DNA of 64,000 bases from Microcella alkaliphila (lineage in GTDB: Bacteria; Actinomycetota; Actinomycetes; Actinomycetales; Microbacteriaceae), in NCBI RefSeq assembly GCF_004216855.1, contig NZ_SGXT01000016.1, positions 124,001-188,000 of the forward strand, in the 5' to 3' direction. Positions 50,640 through 59,309 of this stretch are shown here, piece by piece. Every line of letters begins with the position of its first letter. Positions within the stretch are counted from its first letter, which is position 1. Below the pieces are notes generated by a model, which ran no database searches, had not been told where the DNA came from, and worked only from the letters and a program-made list of their open reading frames with translations. The position numbers and the translations under genes were made by a program.

Positions 50640-51221
50640 TCAGACGCCGGCAGGCGCGACCGGGGCTGCGGGGCCCCAACGCCAGAACGGCGCGTCGTTG
50701 AACAGCGGGTCTTCCTGCCACTTGAACGTCACGTTCTGACCTTCGACCTCACCGCGGGTCGACTGATCCGGCTCGACAGAGGTGATCGACGCGACGCCGA
50801 TCTCGCGCTTCTCGTGACCGTTGCGGTAGCGGGTGACCACGAGCAGGATGAACCGGTTGTCGGGCAGCGAGGACGACACCTCAATCACACCGTTCGTGTC
50901 CGGCTCGACACCCTCAATGAGCGCCTGGACGGTCGGGTTCTGTTCGGCCAGTCCGATGGTGACCATCCGCTCACCGTCGCCGGCGAGGGTGTACCCCTTC
51001 TGGAAGAACTCGATCTCGTCGCCGCTTTCGCGAGCTGCGGCGGGACCGCCGTCCGTCTTGTACAGGCCGAGCCGTTTGAACGCGGTCGACAGCACGAGCG
51101 GGCTGGCGCCCAGGTCTGCCTTCGCGATGACGTTCTCCGCTGCGGCAGGCGCGAAGGCGGCCATGCCGGTGATGGGTACGGCGACTGCGCCGAGATCATT
51201 CCCTTGGCTATCCGCGGGCAT
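50640..51221 (-). CDS. Major tail (tube) protein
   Basis: The 193-residue protein has the beta-rich pattern of siphovirus tube proteins: FKRLGLYKTDGGP, FFQKGYTLAGDGERMVTIGLAEQNP, RFILLVVTRYRNGHEKREIGVASI and a final FKWQEDPLFNDAPFWRW. AAGGAG lies seven bases before the ATG. It lies between tail terminator and chaperone genes, as expected for high expression. Confidence 0.85.
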   Translation of the reverse strand: MPADSQGNDLGAVAVPITGMAAFAPAAAENVIAKADLGASPLVLSTAFKRLGLYKTDGGPAAARESGDEIEFFQKGYTLAGDGERMVTIGLAEQNPTVQALIEGVEPDTNGVIEVSSSLPDNRFILLVVTRYRNGHEKREIGVASITSVEPDQSTRGEVEGQNVTFKWQEDPLFNDAPFWRWGPAAPVAPAGV

Positions 51222-51269
51222 GTTGGTACTCCTTCTCCCGCTCCCGCGGGCTCATGGGTGATTTCCGGC

Positions 51270-51689
51270 TCACCACGAGCCGGACACGACGTACTGCGCG
51301 GTCTGGTACTGCCGTGCGACGTCGAGCTGTTCGGGGACCGCGAACGGTCCGTTGCTGCCGCTCCAGTCGACGGCGGCGATCGGGCTTCCCTGTGCGAGGA
51401 CGATGGCCTCGTCGTTCAGCACGCCCGACAGCCACCGCGCAATGTCGCCGGCAGGCTTCGCGAACAGGCGCGTGCCAGCGAGGACCGTCGCGCCGATCGA
51501 CCGGTCGAAAGTGGTGTGGTCCAGGCGGGGGCCGGAGTCATCCCGGATGACGATCAGCGGTCGCGGCAATGGCAACTGCAGTTCAGGGGGCTCTTTGTTG
51601 TCGACATCGACGTCGAGGCTGTCGGCCGCCGCGGCAGCGCGGACGTACTCCGTCAGCCACAGCTCCAGATCAGGAGGGCTGACTGTCAT
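51270..51689 (-). CDS. Probable tail terminator
   Basis: The 139-residue protein (LELWLTEYVRAAAAADSL; PLPRPLIVIRDDSGP; RSIGATVLAGTR) has the size and position of a tail terminator/tail completion protein directly before the tube gene. The start overlaps the previous stop by four bases. Sequence similarity is weak; the call rests on gene order. Confidence 0.65.
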   Translation of the reverse strand: MTVSPPDLELWLTEYVRAAAAADSLDVDVDNKEPPELQLPLPRPLIVIRDDSGPRLDHTTFDRSIGATVLAGTRLFAKPAGDIARWLSGVLNDEAIVLAQGSPIAAVDWSGSNGPFAVPEQLDVARQYQTAQYVVSGSW

Positions 51690-51976
51690 CGCTTCGCAGC
51701 CTTTAGCGCTCTGGCCAGCGTGCCCGTCTTCGACTCGATGAGCAGCGTTTTCGGGTCGGTGCCGACAACTCGTGACGTGCGACGGAAACGCGAGTTGCGA
51801 TGCTCGAGGCGAAGGCCGCGCTGGTAGGCGCCGGTGTCGACGGGTGCGTTCGCTCGCGCCGCGCTCAGGGCACGCTTCGCGGCGTCATCCGTGAGCTGCT
51901 CAACCTTCGACTGCCGAAGCACCGTCTCGAAGTATCCGGGGTTGAACTCGACCTTGGTCTGGCCGCTTCTGGCCAT
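51686..51976 (-). CDS. HK97 gp10-like head-tail joining protein
   Basis: The 96-residue basic protein has the gp10 pattern: an N-terminal helix (PGYFETVLRQSKVEQL), a second helix with ANAPVDTGAYQRGL, and a short beta end. The APVDTG motif is characteristic. It is part of the connector between head and tail. Confidence 0.78.
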   Translation of the reverse strand: MARSGQTKVEFNPGYFETVLRQSKVEQLTDDAAKRALSAARANAPVDTGAYQRGLRLEHRNSRFRRTSRVVGTDPKTLLIESKTGTLARALKAAKR

Positions 51977-51991
51977 CGTCCACTCCTTCGC

Positions 51992-52351
51992 TCAGCCGAC
52001 GTATCGGGTCAGCGGTATCTCTCGAGGTGGCGTCCAATTGGTCCACGGGTTCGTGTCGGCTGCCGGCGGGATGCCATCGATCGTGTAGACCGGTGCGCCG
52101 GGCTCTCCGTCCCGGATGCGGTCACCCTTCTGCACGTCGAACGAGCCATCGCAGAACAGCGACTTCGACTCGGCCGCCTGCTCGCGACTCGCGCCGGCCA
52201 GCATCGACGTCGACGTCTGCGCGACGAAGGAGGCAGGAAGTTCGAGCACGAGGGGGTCGGCCCAGTCGGCGGAGATCGGCTTCTTCGAGTACGGGTCCAG
52301 GACCGGTCTCGCCCGCAGCCGGTACACCTTTCGTCCGGCGGGAAAGTTCAC
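51992..52351 (-). CDS. Head-tail connector protein
   Basis: The 119-residue protein begins with GTG, chosen because it overlaps the previous stop (GTGA, 52348-52351) and follows GGAAGGA. It is beta-rich (KVYRLRARPVLDPY, LVLELPASFVAQTSTSML, GDRIRDGEPGAPVYTIDGIP). Position between adaptor and gp10-like genes suggests a stopper. No firm family match. Confidence 0.6.
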   Translation of the reverse strand: MNFPAGRKVYRLRARPVLDPYSKKPISADWADPLVLELPASFVAQTSTSMLAGASREQAAESKSLFCDGSFDVQKGDRIRDGEPGAPVYTIDGIPPAADTNPWTNWTPPREIPLTRYVG

Positions 52352-52716
52352 GAGTGGCGTCCTTCCGGCCACAGCCGCTGAATGGGTCGGCCCTCGGGGA
52401 AGCTCCCTACTGGAGCGTTGGGGGCCGCGCTTTGCCCGCACAATGAGCGGAGCAGGCTGCGGTCCTCAGGCGACCACGTGTCGGCGTTCCAGTAGTCGAC
52501 CGCCGCGGAGCCGATTCGCTGAGAGCGAACCCTGCGGCTTCCTGCAGGCGGGGCTTCCGCGGCCACACGCCGGAGGATCGCGACGGCGTTCTTGCGTTCC
52601 TCGCTCTCGTCCGGGAACGAGTCGATGCAGGGGGCGATGGAGCGTGCTGCCACGATGATCGTGCGAGCAACATCCTCGTCGACACCAGGGATGTCGTCGG
52701 GTCGAATCATCTCCAT
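52348..52716 (-). CDS. Head-tail adaptor (gp6-like)
   Basis: The 122-residue mostly helical protein (DDIPGVDEDVARTIIVAARS; EERKNAVAILRRVAAEAP; WSPEDRSLLRSLCG) has the size, helical content and position of gp6-type adaptors that bind the portal. The C-terminal tail is extended. Confidence 0.65.
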   Translation of the reverse strand: MEMIRPDDIPGVDEDVARTIIVAARSIAPCIDSFPDESEERKNAVAILRRVAAEAPPAGSRRVRSQRIGSAAVDYWNADTWSPEDRSLLRSLCGQSAAPNAPVGSFPEGRPIQRLWPEGRHS

Positions 52717-52731
52717 CGCCCCCCTTCAGGG

Positions 52732-53028
52732 TTACTTCTTCGGCTTGCCGACGAGGCCGACCGACTTGGCATGCTTGATGCCTTCATCGGTGAACTCGTC
52801 GCTGATGGCGGTGCCGCGGTACACGTACCGCTCACCGCCCGACTTGAGCGGCAGGACCGCGACCGGTCCGATCACCTGCAGCGCGTTCGCGGCGGCTTCC
52901 GCAGCCTTCGCGCGCTCAGTTTCGGCCTTCTCAGCCGCCGCCTTCTCAGCCGCTGCCTTCTCAGCCGCTGCCTTCTCAGCCGCCGCCTTCGCGGTCGCGG
53001 CGTTCTGCGCCGTGTCCTGGCCAGCCAT
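52732..53028 (-). CDS. Small head protein with AAEKA repeats
   Basis: The 98-residue protein starts one base inside the capsid stop (TGATG). Its N-terminal third is a helix of four or five near-identical AAEKA units encoded by tandem 15-bp repeats. A compact C-terminal part (VAVLPLKSGGERYVYRGTAIS) resembles small phage structural or head-closure proteins. Function unknown; copy number of the repeat may vary. Confidence 0.65.
   Translation of the reverse strand: MAGQDTAQNAATAKAAAEKAAAEKAAAEKAAAEKAETERAKAAEAAANALQVIGPVAVLPLKSGGERYVYRGTAISDEFTDEGIKHAKSVGLVGKPKK
52928..52990. repeat. Tandem 15-bp repeat array
   Basis: Four to five copies of a unit close to CTTCTCAGCCGCTGC, differing only in C/T at one place, encode the AAEKA stretch. 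Such arrays can gain or lose units by slippage without changing frame. Confidence 0.7.
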
Positions 53029-53942
53029 CAGAGGCCCGTGCCCGTCAGCTGGACGCCGGCGAGCGGCTCGGTGACGACCGGCACCGTGGCGCGTCGGCCG
53101 CGGAGCTTGTAGCCCTCAGCGTCGTCGTCGCGGATGGACTTCACCTCAACGCCGAAGTTGCCAGCGGAGGCGTAGCCGGGACCGCCGAGGCGCTCGTCTG
53201 CCATACCGCCGAGGTTGTCGCGGTCGACCAAGAGCGGGTTCGACCCCTGGAAGTGCGGCGTGGTCGCCCAGGTGAGACCGAGCGCGTCGACCGGCAGGTT
53301 TCCCTGGATGGCCGTGGCGCCCTGCTCGCGCGGGAGCGACTTGTCGTCGATCAGCATGCCGATGACCTTCGCGTACTGCGCCGGTCGCAGAACGATCGTG
53401 TCGAGCTCGAAGCCGAGGCCAAGCTGCGCGCGCTCCGCCTGGATGGTCAGAATCGACTCCACGGCCGCGCCAGCCGACGCCCAAGCTGCGGAGGTGAAGG
53501 TGCTCGACACGCGAGAAGCGATGACCGCCATGGCGACCTGGTCGACAAATCGCACGATCGTGTTCGAGACCCGCTTGAGGCCCCGATCCACCGGCACACG
53601 ACCCTGGCGGGCGATCTTCTCGTCCGCGACCATCGTGTCGAGACCCCACTTGTCGGTCTTCGCCGACACAACAGTGCCGTCGTCGAGCACGACCATCGGG
53701 AACTCGCCCAGCGGCGCGATCGCCTCCGGGTCATCCGACGCGAACACCGGCTCACCGGTCTCGTAGAAAATCCCGCCACCCGTCGCATCGAAACGCGCGG
53801 GCAGCAGGTAGTCGGCAATGAACTTCATCTGGGTCAAGTCCGCGACTCGACGAGCGATGAGTGCAGGGTTCGACAGCAGCAGGTGCAGCTGCTCCTTCGT
53901 GGGCGACCCCGTGGGGTGGCTCACCGGATAGGTGTAAGACAC
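53028..53942 (-). CDS. Major capsid protein
   Basis: The 304-residue protein follows protease/scaffold and decoration genes. It shows the HK97-fold pattern: N-terminal arm, LLPARFDATGGGIFYETGEP, long spine helix region (DRGLKRVSNTIVRFVDQVAMAV) and P-domain segment TIVLRPAQYAKVIGML. A late region (FGVEVKSIRDDDAEGYKLRGRRATVPVV) fits as well. It forms the icosahedral shell. The start is GTG with GGGAG five bases upstream. Confidence 0.85.
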   Translation of the reverse strand: MSYTYPVSHPTGSPTKEQLHLLLSNPALIARRVADLTQMKFIADYLLPARFDATGGGIFYETGEPVFASDDPEAIAPLGEFPMVVLDDGTVVSAKTDKWGLDTMVADEKIARQGRVPVDRGLKRVSNTIVRFVDQVAMAVIASRVSSTFTSAAWASAGAAVESILTIQAERAQLGLGFELDTIVLRPAQYAKVIGMLIDDKSLPREQGATAIQGNLPVDALGLTWATTPHFQGSNPLLVDRDNLGGMADERLGGPGYASAGNFGVEVKSIRDDDAEGYKLRGRRATVPVVTEPLAGVQLTGTGL

Positions 53943-53952
53943 GTCATCTCCC

Positions 53953-54318
53953 TCAGATGAACAGGACGTCGATGACGTCGTTGTCGGCAGTGGCGGCCTC
54001 GAGCGCGAGGCCGATCGGGTTCTGGGTGGCGCCGACGGTCTGGACCTTCCCGGCTGCTGCCGAGGAGACCTTCACGCCGGCCACGATCGCCGCAGACGCG
54101 GTGAGGCGATGAACGCCGCCGGCGCGGGTGAACACGGTCACACGCTCGCCCGCTGCAGCGTCGAATCCCGCGACCCCGACCACGGCGGCCGAGTCATCGC
54201 CCGCGGGCCCGACGGTGCGTGCGCCGGTGACCGCCACGAGACGTCCACCGACAACGGCTGCCGACGCGGTGAAGGTCACAGACTGGCCGGGCTTGAACTT
54301 GGGCAGGTAGTCAGCCAT
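53953..54318 (-). CDS. Capsid decoration protein (DUF2190-like)
   Basis: The 121-residue Ala/Val/Gly-rich beta protein (FKPGQSVTFTASAAVVGGRLV; VVGVAGFDAAAGERVTVFTR; LALEAATADNDVIDVLFI) matches small DUF2190-type decoration proteins that sit next to the capsid gene. It probably stabilises the shell. Confidence 0.78.
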   Translation of the reverse strand: MADYLPKFKPGQSVTFTASAAVVGGRLVAVTGARTVGPAGDDSAAVVGVAGFDAAAGERVTVFTRAGGVHRLTASAAIVAGVKVSSAAAGKVQTVGATQNPIGLALEAATADNDVIDVLFI

Positions 54319-54319
54319 G

Positions 54320-54790
54320 TCAGGCCTCCTTCGTGGTCGGGAACGCCGCCGCGTACAGGGCGTCGTCCGAGCTGGTCAGCGAGTCGGAGTGACCGACCTC
54401 GGCGACCGGCACGGCCTGGTTCTTCGGGAAGGAGTCGAGGAGTGCCGTGATGCCTTCCTCGTCCTTGTCGAGCTGCGCCCGCCACGAGTCACGCGACGAG
54501 GCGGCGATGCGACCCTCCGAGAGCGCCTGGGCGACGATGGCGTCGCGGCGGTCGCTCTCCTGCTGCGCACGGGCCTGCGCACCGAGCGCGGCCTGAGCAC
54601 GGAGTTCCTCGAGCTGCGCGGCGTCCATGACGACGGCACCTTCGGGGATCGAGGCCTGCGGGGCCTCGGGGGTTTCGGCTCGCTCCTCGAGTGCCTCGTC
54701 GAGGGCTGCGAGCAGCGTCTCGTCGTCGGCGGTGGCATCGGTCACGCCGAGCCGCTCGCGAAGGCCAGCCGTCAGATCGCTGTAAGCCAC
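54320..54790 (-). CDS. Nested scaffold protein from an internal start
   Basis: Inside the protease gene, in frame, AAAGGAG lies six bases before a GTG at 54788-54790. It starts VAYSDLTAGLRERLGVTD and would give a 156-residue scaffold without the protease domain, as in lambda C/Nu3. The ribosome site is the main evidence. Confidence 0.55.
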   Translation of the reverse strand: MAYSDLTAGLRERLGVTDATADDETLLAALDEALEERAETPEAPQASIPEGAVVMDAAQLEELRAQAALGAQARAQQESDRRDAIVAQALSEGRIAASSRDSWRAQLDKDEEGITALLDSFPKNQAVPVAEVGHSDSLTSSDDALYAAAFPTTKEA

Positions 54791-55525
54791 AGCGTTCTCC
54801 TTTCGGTTGGGTTCACCCGGCTCGGACGAGCTCGGGGGTCTGGTGGTGGCCGCCATCGCGGCTGCGCGGCGCCCGTCAGCGCGGGCGAACACTGAGAGGT
54901 CGAACTTCGCCTTCGCAGCATCTGCGTCGCCCACGCCGTCAATGCGGTCGGCGAGCTTCTCTGCGACGGCCTGCTCGGCGGTGAGGAACCGGTCCTTGTC
55001 CATCTCGCCGAGCCAGTGCTCGACGGTGTCGCCGGACTTCTCGGCGTAGATGCTCGCGATGTTGCGGTCGAAGTGCTGCTCGAGGTCGTCGGCCACCGCT
55101 CGGAGGTCCGCAGCGTCCCCGACGACGAACCCCCACGCGTTGTGGATGTAGAGCTCGCTGTTCCGCATCATGACGAGCTCGTCGGCCGACGCCGCGATGA
55201 ACGATGCCGACGATGCCGCGATGCCTTCGACGACGGCGACCACTCGCGCCGGGTGCGCTCGGAGCGCGTTCATAATCGCGATGCCCTCCATCACTTCACC
55301 GCCGGGTGAGTTGATCAGGAGGCGGATCTCGGTCGTGTCGTCGGGCAGCTCGTCGAGAACGCGGGTGAACTCCTTCGCGGAGACACCCCACCAGTCGCCC
55401 CAGCTGTCGACCGGGTCGTACAGGCGGAGGGTCGCGACCGTGCCGTCGGTCTTCACCGATGGCGCTTCCGCCCTGATGGGTGTGCGCTGCGTGTCGTGGC
55501 GCGCAGCGTTGCGGAAGGGGTTCAT
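54320..55525 (-). CDS. ClpP-like head maturation protease fused to scaffold
   Basis: The 401-residue protein has an N-terminal S14 peptidase domain: LLINSPGGEVMEGIAIMNAL, the active-site region GIAASSASFIAAS, and the helix DRFLTAEQAVAEKLADRID. A linker after about residue 225 leads to a helical acidic scaffold-like domain (LAALDEALEERAETPEA, ALSEGRIAASSRDSWRAQL). It should direct capsid assembly, then cut itself and capsid proteins. A second start inside the gene (GTG at 54790) may make the scaffold alone. The start overlaps the portal stop (ATGA). Confidence 0.88.
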   Translation of the reverse strand: MNPFRNAARHDTQRTPIRAEAPSVKTDGTVATLRLYDPVDSWGDWWGVSAKEFTRVLDELPDDTTEIRLLINSPGGEVMEGIAIMNALRAHPARVVAVVEGIAASSASFIAASADELVMMRNSELYIHNAWGFVVGDAADLRAVADDLEQHFDRNIASIYAEKSGDTVEHWLGEMDKDRFLTAEQAVAEKLADRIDGVGDADAAKAKFDLSVFARADGRRAAAMAATTRPPSSSEPGEPNRKENAVAYSDLTAGLRERLGVTDATADDETLLAALDEALEERAETPEAPQASIPEGAVVMDAAQLEELRAQAALGAQARAQQESDRRDAIVAQALSEGRIAASSRDSWRAQLDKDEEGITALLDSFPKNQAVPVAEVGHSDSLTSSDDALYAAAFPTTKEA

Positions 55526-56958
55526 GCGCTCTCCTCAGAGTCGTGGTTGGGAATGCGTCGCGTGTCGGGCCCGTCCCCGGTGAGGTTGGCGCCGGCGAGC
55601 TTGATCAGCTCGCGCGCCTCCTCCTGCCTCAGAGGTGGCTTGTCGGTCGCGAGGTATACCTTCTGCGCAGTCTCGGCCGCGGCTCGGGCTCGCTCCGCTT
55701 CGGCCGCAGGTGTGCCGGCAGCGTCCGACTCTTCCTTGACTGGCAGGCCATACTTCGCTCGGAGGAACTGCTCGAGCGCGGGATCCTTCGACAGAGCACC
55801 ACAGTCGATCAACGACTTGATCGCTTCAGCTGTCGCCGCCTGCTGCTCCCCGATCGGAGAAGGCACCAGGCGCGGCGCCGGCTCGTTCGGACCCCAGTTG
55901 AGGTCCACAAGGTCCTCGATGACGTGCCGCTGCGTGACCTCGGCGATGTGCTGCGCGACGGCGTTGAGCGAGTCAGTGAAGAAGTTCGCGAACGTCGAAC
56001 CGAGCGCCCACGACCCGGTCTCGGTGCCGAGGTTCAGGAAGTGGGCGAGCACGGCGCGAGCGATCTGCTCGTCGTAGTACCGGATCGGCTTATCCGTGTC
56101 GGGCAGCTTCCCGGTCACTCCGATGAGGCTCAGCTTGGCCGAGTTCGGGATTGACGCTCCGGCGGCTTCTCCGGCGCGCATGCTCTTCGCGAGCGCGAGG
56201 CCGGCGTCCTTCTCGGACTTCAGCCACGCGTCGCGCTCGGCACTCTCGATGCCGTCGGGCAGCTCGGCCGCTTCGTAGACGGGGATCCCGAGCCCGTTGC
56301 GCTCAGCGACGAGGGCCTGGATGCGCAGCACGCGGTCCTTCAGGAGCCACATCTTGTACGCCGACCGGAGCAGGGACTCGCCGAGCCAGTTCGCGCCCTC
56401 ACGTTCGTTGACGTAAGCGACGAGCCGGTCGACTGGGATGCGCGGCTCCTTCGTGCCGCCGGCGATCGCGTGCTGCTTAATCGCGACGAGCCCACCGTCC
56501 TGAGCAACCTCGATGTCGGAGATCGTCCGCGGCGGCCGCCATGCCAGCTTCGCCAGGTGCGCACGGCCATCGGCCTGCGAATAGACCTGCTCGAAGAACG
56601 AGTGCCCGTAGGGCAGCTCAAGCAGCGCGAGACGGAGGTGCTCCTTGAACGAGAATCGACCCTTGGAGCGAACAGGGGCCTCGAATGCCTGCCCCTTGAT
56701 CGGGAGTCCGAAGTCTGCTGCGATGTGAGCGACGACCTCGTCCCGGCAGCCGGCGCCGTCGATAACCCACTCGGTACGCATGATCGGGAGGGTCACCGCG
56801 CGAAGGACCGACTTGACCTGCGGATCTTCGCGGCGCATCCGGTCGAACACGTCGATCGACTTCGGCCACTGCAGGTCCGGGTTCGGCTCGTGCGTTTCCG
56901 CGATCAGCGTTCCCCAGCTGAGGAGGTTCGGCGCCGCCTGGTATCCGGTCTCGGGCAA
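55522..56958 (-). CDS. Portal protein (DUF935-like)
   Basis: The 478-residue protein shows the Mu gp29/DUF935-type portal pattern: VKSVLRAVTLPIMRTEWVIDGA, LLELPYGHSFFEQVYS, WLGESLLRSAYKMWLLKDRVL, YYDEQIARAVLAHFLNLG and GSTFANFFTDSL. It forms the dodecameric DNA channel at one capsid vertex. The start codon is TTG, supported by AAGGAGG six bases upstream and by gene spacing. Confidence 0.85.
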   Translation of the reverse strand: MPETGYQAAPNLLSWGTLIAETHEPNPDLQWPKSIDVFDRMRREDPQVKSVLRAVTLPIMRTEWVIDGAGCRDEVVAHIAADFGLPIKGQAFEAPVRSKGRFSFKEHLRLALLELPYGHSFFEQVYSQADGRAHLAKLAWRPPRTISDIEVAQDGGLVAIKQHAIAGGTKEPRIPVDRLVAYVNEREGANWLGESLLRSAYKMWLLKDRVLRIQALVAERNGLGIPVYEAAELPDGIESAERDAWLKSEKDAGLALAKSMRAGEAAGASIPNSAKLSLIGVTGKLPDTDKPIRYYDEQIARAVLAHFLNLGTETGSWALGSTFANFFTDSLNAVAQHIAEVTQRHVIEDLVDLNWGPNEPAPRLVPSPIGEQQAATAEAIKSLIDCGALSKDPALEQFLRAKYGLPVKEESDAAGTPAAEAERARAAAETAQKVYLATDKPPLRQEEARELIKLAGANLTGDGPDTRRIPNHDSEESA

Positions 56959-56972
56959 GGCGGCCTCCTTCG

Positions 56973-58565
56973 TCAGAAGCTGGCGGAGGCCAGATTCGTT
57001 TCGGATTGGGCGACGTCGTCGCGAGCGATTACCTCAGCGGGAGGCGGTGGCGGTGGCGGTGGCTTCTTCGGGGATGCCTCGGACTTCAGCACCCCCCACA
57101 GGGCCCACGTGACGGCCTGCGCCATGGAGACCGGCTTCGTCGGATCGGACTGTTCCCACGTGACGCCGGCGCGGCCAATGTTCCGCGTGGTGGCGAACTC
57201 GAGCGACTTCCGAACCTCATCCTGTGGACGGTGCGGCACCAGGCCCGCGTTGACGTGTTCGACGAACAGGGCGTGGGCGGCGGCGATCTCGTCGAGGTTC
57301 ATCGCGAGGTACTTCACGCCGGCTCGATCGAGTGACGAGATTACGGCGGCCGCGTTCTTCGGGTCGAGCACCAGCAGCGGGTTGCCGTACGCCTCCTTGA
57401 GCTCCTTAAGCTCGTCGGCGATCCAGCGCGTGCCGCGGTCGGTCCGATGATGCTCCACGGCGATGCTCTCGTCGACGCGGATCGCTTTCCCGATCGTTCC
57501 GTACCCGCCACCTCGACCGAGAGCCAGCGACAGGACCATGCCTTCGGCAGCTACACCGGCGTCTTCGGACTTGTGTCTGTCCCACACGTCGAGGTCCAGT
57601 TCGGAAAGTTTGGATTTGACCTCGGCGCGTCGGTTCGGCCAGATCGAGAGCCGCTGGCGGCGGAAGGACTCCTTGGACATTCGGCCTTCGATGCCGGGTT
57701 CGCCGCGTTCGTCGGTGATCTGCTCGAGCGTCAGGCCAGGCCGGTACCCGAGGCCTGGGTTGCCGGCGGCGGCGACATCATCGTCATAGATGTCGATCTT
57801 GTCCGCGGTGTCAGGGTCGTCGGAGCCATCGGGATTGAATTCGATCCATCCGGTTCGGGGGCTGGTTGCGGCACGGCCGCGATCTCGGACGCCTTCCCAG
57901 TACTCGGCTTCGTTCAGCTCGTCTGGCACGGTGCCGAAGAACAGGACCTGGGTGTTCTCGACGGACGACATCGTCGGCAGCAGGGCGTCCATCGCTGAGA
58001 CGGATGCTTCCTGTGCTTCGTCGACTACTAGGTCGTCGACGGTGAATCCGACGCCGCTGTTTCGTGATCGGGCGAGGTACAGGAGCCGGTTGCCGTTGCT
58101 GAGCTCGAAGCCTTCCTCGCCGTGGGCGGTAGTGATGCCGCGGGCCCCGCCGCGCAGCTCGGCCATGAGGAGCGGCGCGCTTTCAATGATGAACCGCATG
58201 CGTCGGAACATCTCGCGCGCCGTCTTGAACTGGTGGGCGGTGTAGACGATGGTTCGCGGTGTTCCGTCAGGCTTGGGCCAAAGGAACAGCTTGGCGAGAC
58301 AGTAGGCAGTGATGATGTCGCCCTTGCCGTTCTGGCGTGCGACCAGCTCACCCCACTCAGTGCAGGTCCAGAAGCCGGCGTGGTCGACGGAGAAGATCCC
58401 GTCGAGGGAAAGCTCCTGCCACGGGTCGAGCTCGCGGCCGGCGACTGTCCAGAGATCGAGTGCGTCGTCGGCGAGGGTGCCGGCGCGGGGTGGGAGCGTG
58501 TAGAGCCTAGGCTCCTGCCGCCCGCGCAGCTCGAGCTGCTCGGGCTTCGGCGAGTTGGTCGGCAA
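56973..58565 (-). CDS. Terminase large subunit
   Basis: The 530-residue packaging motor has a Walker A-like ARQNGKGD, the motif VYTAHQFKTAREMF, Walker B in DDLVVDEAQEAS, and coupling motif VLFFGTVPDE. A nuclease domain with acidic residues lies toward the C-terminus (LVLDPKNAAAV, DRAGVKYLAMN). The C-terminus carries a run of eight prolines, which is unusual. The start codon is TTG with AAGGGGG upstream. It overlaps the small subunit gene by 59 bases. Confidence 0.92.
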   Translation of the reverse strand: MPTNSPKPEQLELRGRQEPRLYTLPPRAGTLADDALDLWTVAGRELDPWQELSLDGIFSVDHAGFWTCTEWGELVARQNGKGDIITAYCLAKLFLWPKPDGTPRTIVYTAHQFKTAREMFRRMRFIIESAPLLMAELRGGARGITTAHGEEGFELSNGNRLLYLARSRNSGVGFTVDDLVVDEAQEASVSAMDALLPTMSSVENTQVLFFGTVPDELNEAEYWEGVRDRGRAATSPRTGWIEFNPDGSDDPDTADKIDIYDDDVAAAGNPGLGYRPGLTLEQITDERGEPGIEGRMSKESFRRQRLSIWPNRRAEVKSKLSELDLDVWDRHKSEDAGVAAEGMVLSLALGRGGGYGTIGKAIRVDESIAVEHHRTDRGTRWIADELKELKEAYGNPLLVLDPKNAAAVISSLDRAGVKYLAMNLDEIAAAHALFVEHVNAGLVPHRPQDEVRKSLEFATTRNIGRAGVTWEQSDPTKPVSMAQAVTWALWGVLKSEASPKKPPPPPPPPAEVIARDDVAQSETNLASASF

Positions 58566-58965
58566 GGGTGGCCCCCTTCGACGCGCCGGCGTTCTGGATC
58601 TCGTCGATCTCGCGGAGTGTCTCGCGCTGCTCCCGCATCAGCAGGTACGCGCGGGCCGGCTCTTCTTGACGGAGGGTGGGTAGCAGCAGTCTCTGTTGCT
58701 CGAGCAGCTCCTTGAGCACGTCGAGTCGTGACACCACTTCCGTGCGGGCGGTGCTCGGAGCCGGTGCGGGAAGTTCGATAGTCGCAGGCGGCGTTGCCGG
58801 CGTCTTTGGCTTCGCTGCGCGGGCCGCTCTGGCGGTCGCTGAGGTGGAGCGAGTGCCATCGTGTTTGCGCTGGGCGGCGCGGCACTTCGCGTCCACCTTC
58901 TCCTTGTTCCGGAGGTGCCTTTTGTAGGCGCTGTAGGTGCCGCAGGGCGCTTTGCGTTGCGGCAT
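58507..58965 (-). CDS. Terminase small subunit
   Basis: The 152-residue protein has a basic N-terminus with GTYSAYKRHLRNKEKVD, a short Cys/His-bearing helix found in actinophage small terminases. A Pro/Ala linker, a coiled coil (LDVLKELLEQQRLLLPTL; YLLMREQRETLREIDEIQ) and an Ala/Arg-rich tail follow. It should recognise the packaging site and help the large subunit. The ATG at 58965 is preferred because GGAGG lies seven bases before it. Confidence 0.72.
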   Translation of the reverse strand: MPQRKAPCGTYSAYKRHLRNKEKVDAKCRAAQRKHDGTRSTSATARAARAAKPKTPATPPATIELPAPAPSTARTEVVSRLDVLKELLEQQRLLLPTLRQEEPARAYLLMREQRETLREIDEIQNAGASKGATLADQLAEARAARAARAAGA

Positions 58966-59103
58966 TCGGCGCCTCCGAACTGGTGTGAGAGCGCACTTCG
59001 TGTCGGAGACCAAAAAGTGCGGGGAGAAATGCGGACACGCCGCGCGGGAGGTGGCCAGCGGCCGGGCGTCGCTGGATTTTATGGCGGGCCCGGGCGGTGG
59101 GGG

Positions 59104-59307
59104 TCAGCGTCGGCTGGTGAAGAGGTGCCAGGCGAGGCGGAGGAAGGTGAGGGCGAGTGTGCGGCGCCACTTGGGCGTGTTGACGTGCACGGTGGCGCCT
59201 GTGCAGGTTGCGCGGATGGTTGGGGTGATGGTTGCGACCTCGATGGGCGTGCTGTCGCCCACCTTGAGGAGAACCGCGGTGTCGATGGTTCCGACGGTGG
59301 TGGCCAT
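59104..59307 (-). CDS. Small phage hypothetical protein
   Basis: A 67-residue protein with AGGAGA eight bases before the ATG. It begins ATTVGTIDTAVLLKVGDST, has a beta-rich middle and ends with WRRTLALTFLRLAWHLF, a possible amphipathic or membrane helix. No family recognised. It is transcribed toward the terminase genes. Confidence 0.55.
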   Translation of the reverse strand: MATTVGTIDTAVLLKVGDSTPIEVATITPTIRATCTGATVHVNTPKWRRTLALTFLRLAWHLFTSRR

Positions 59308-59309
59308 GG

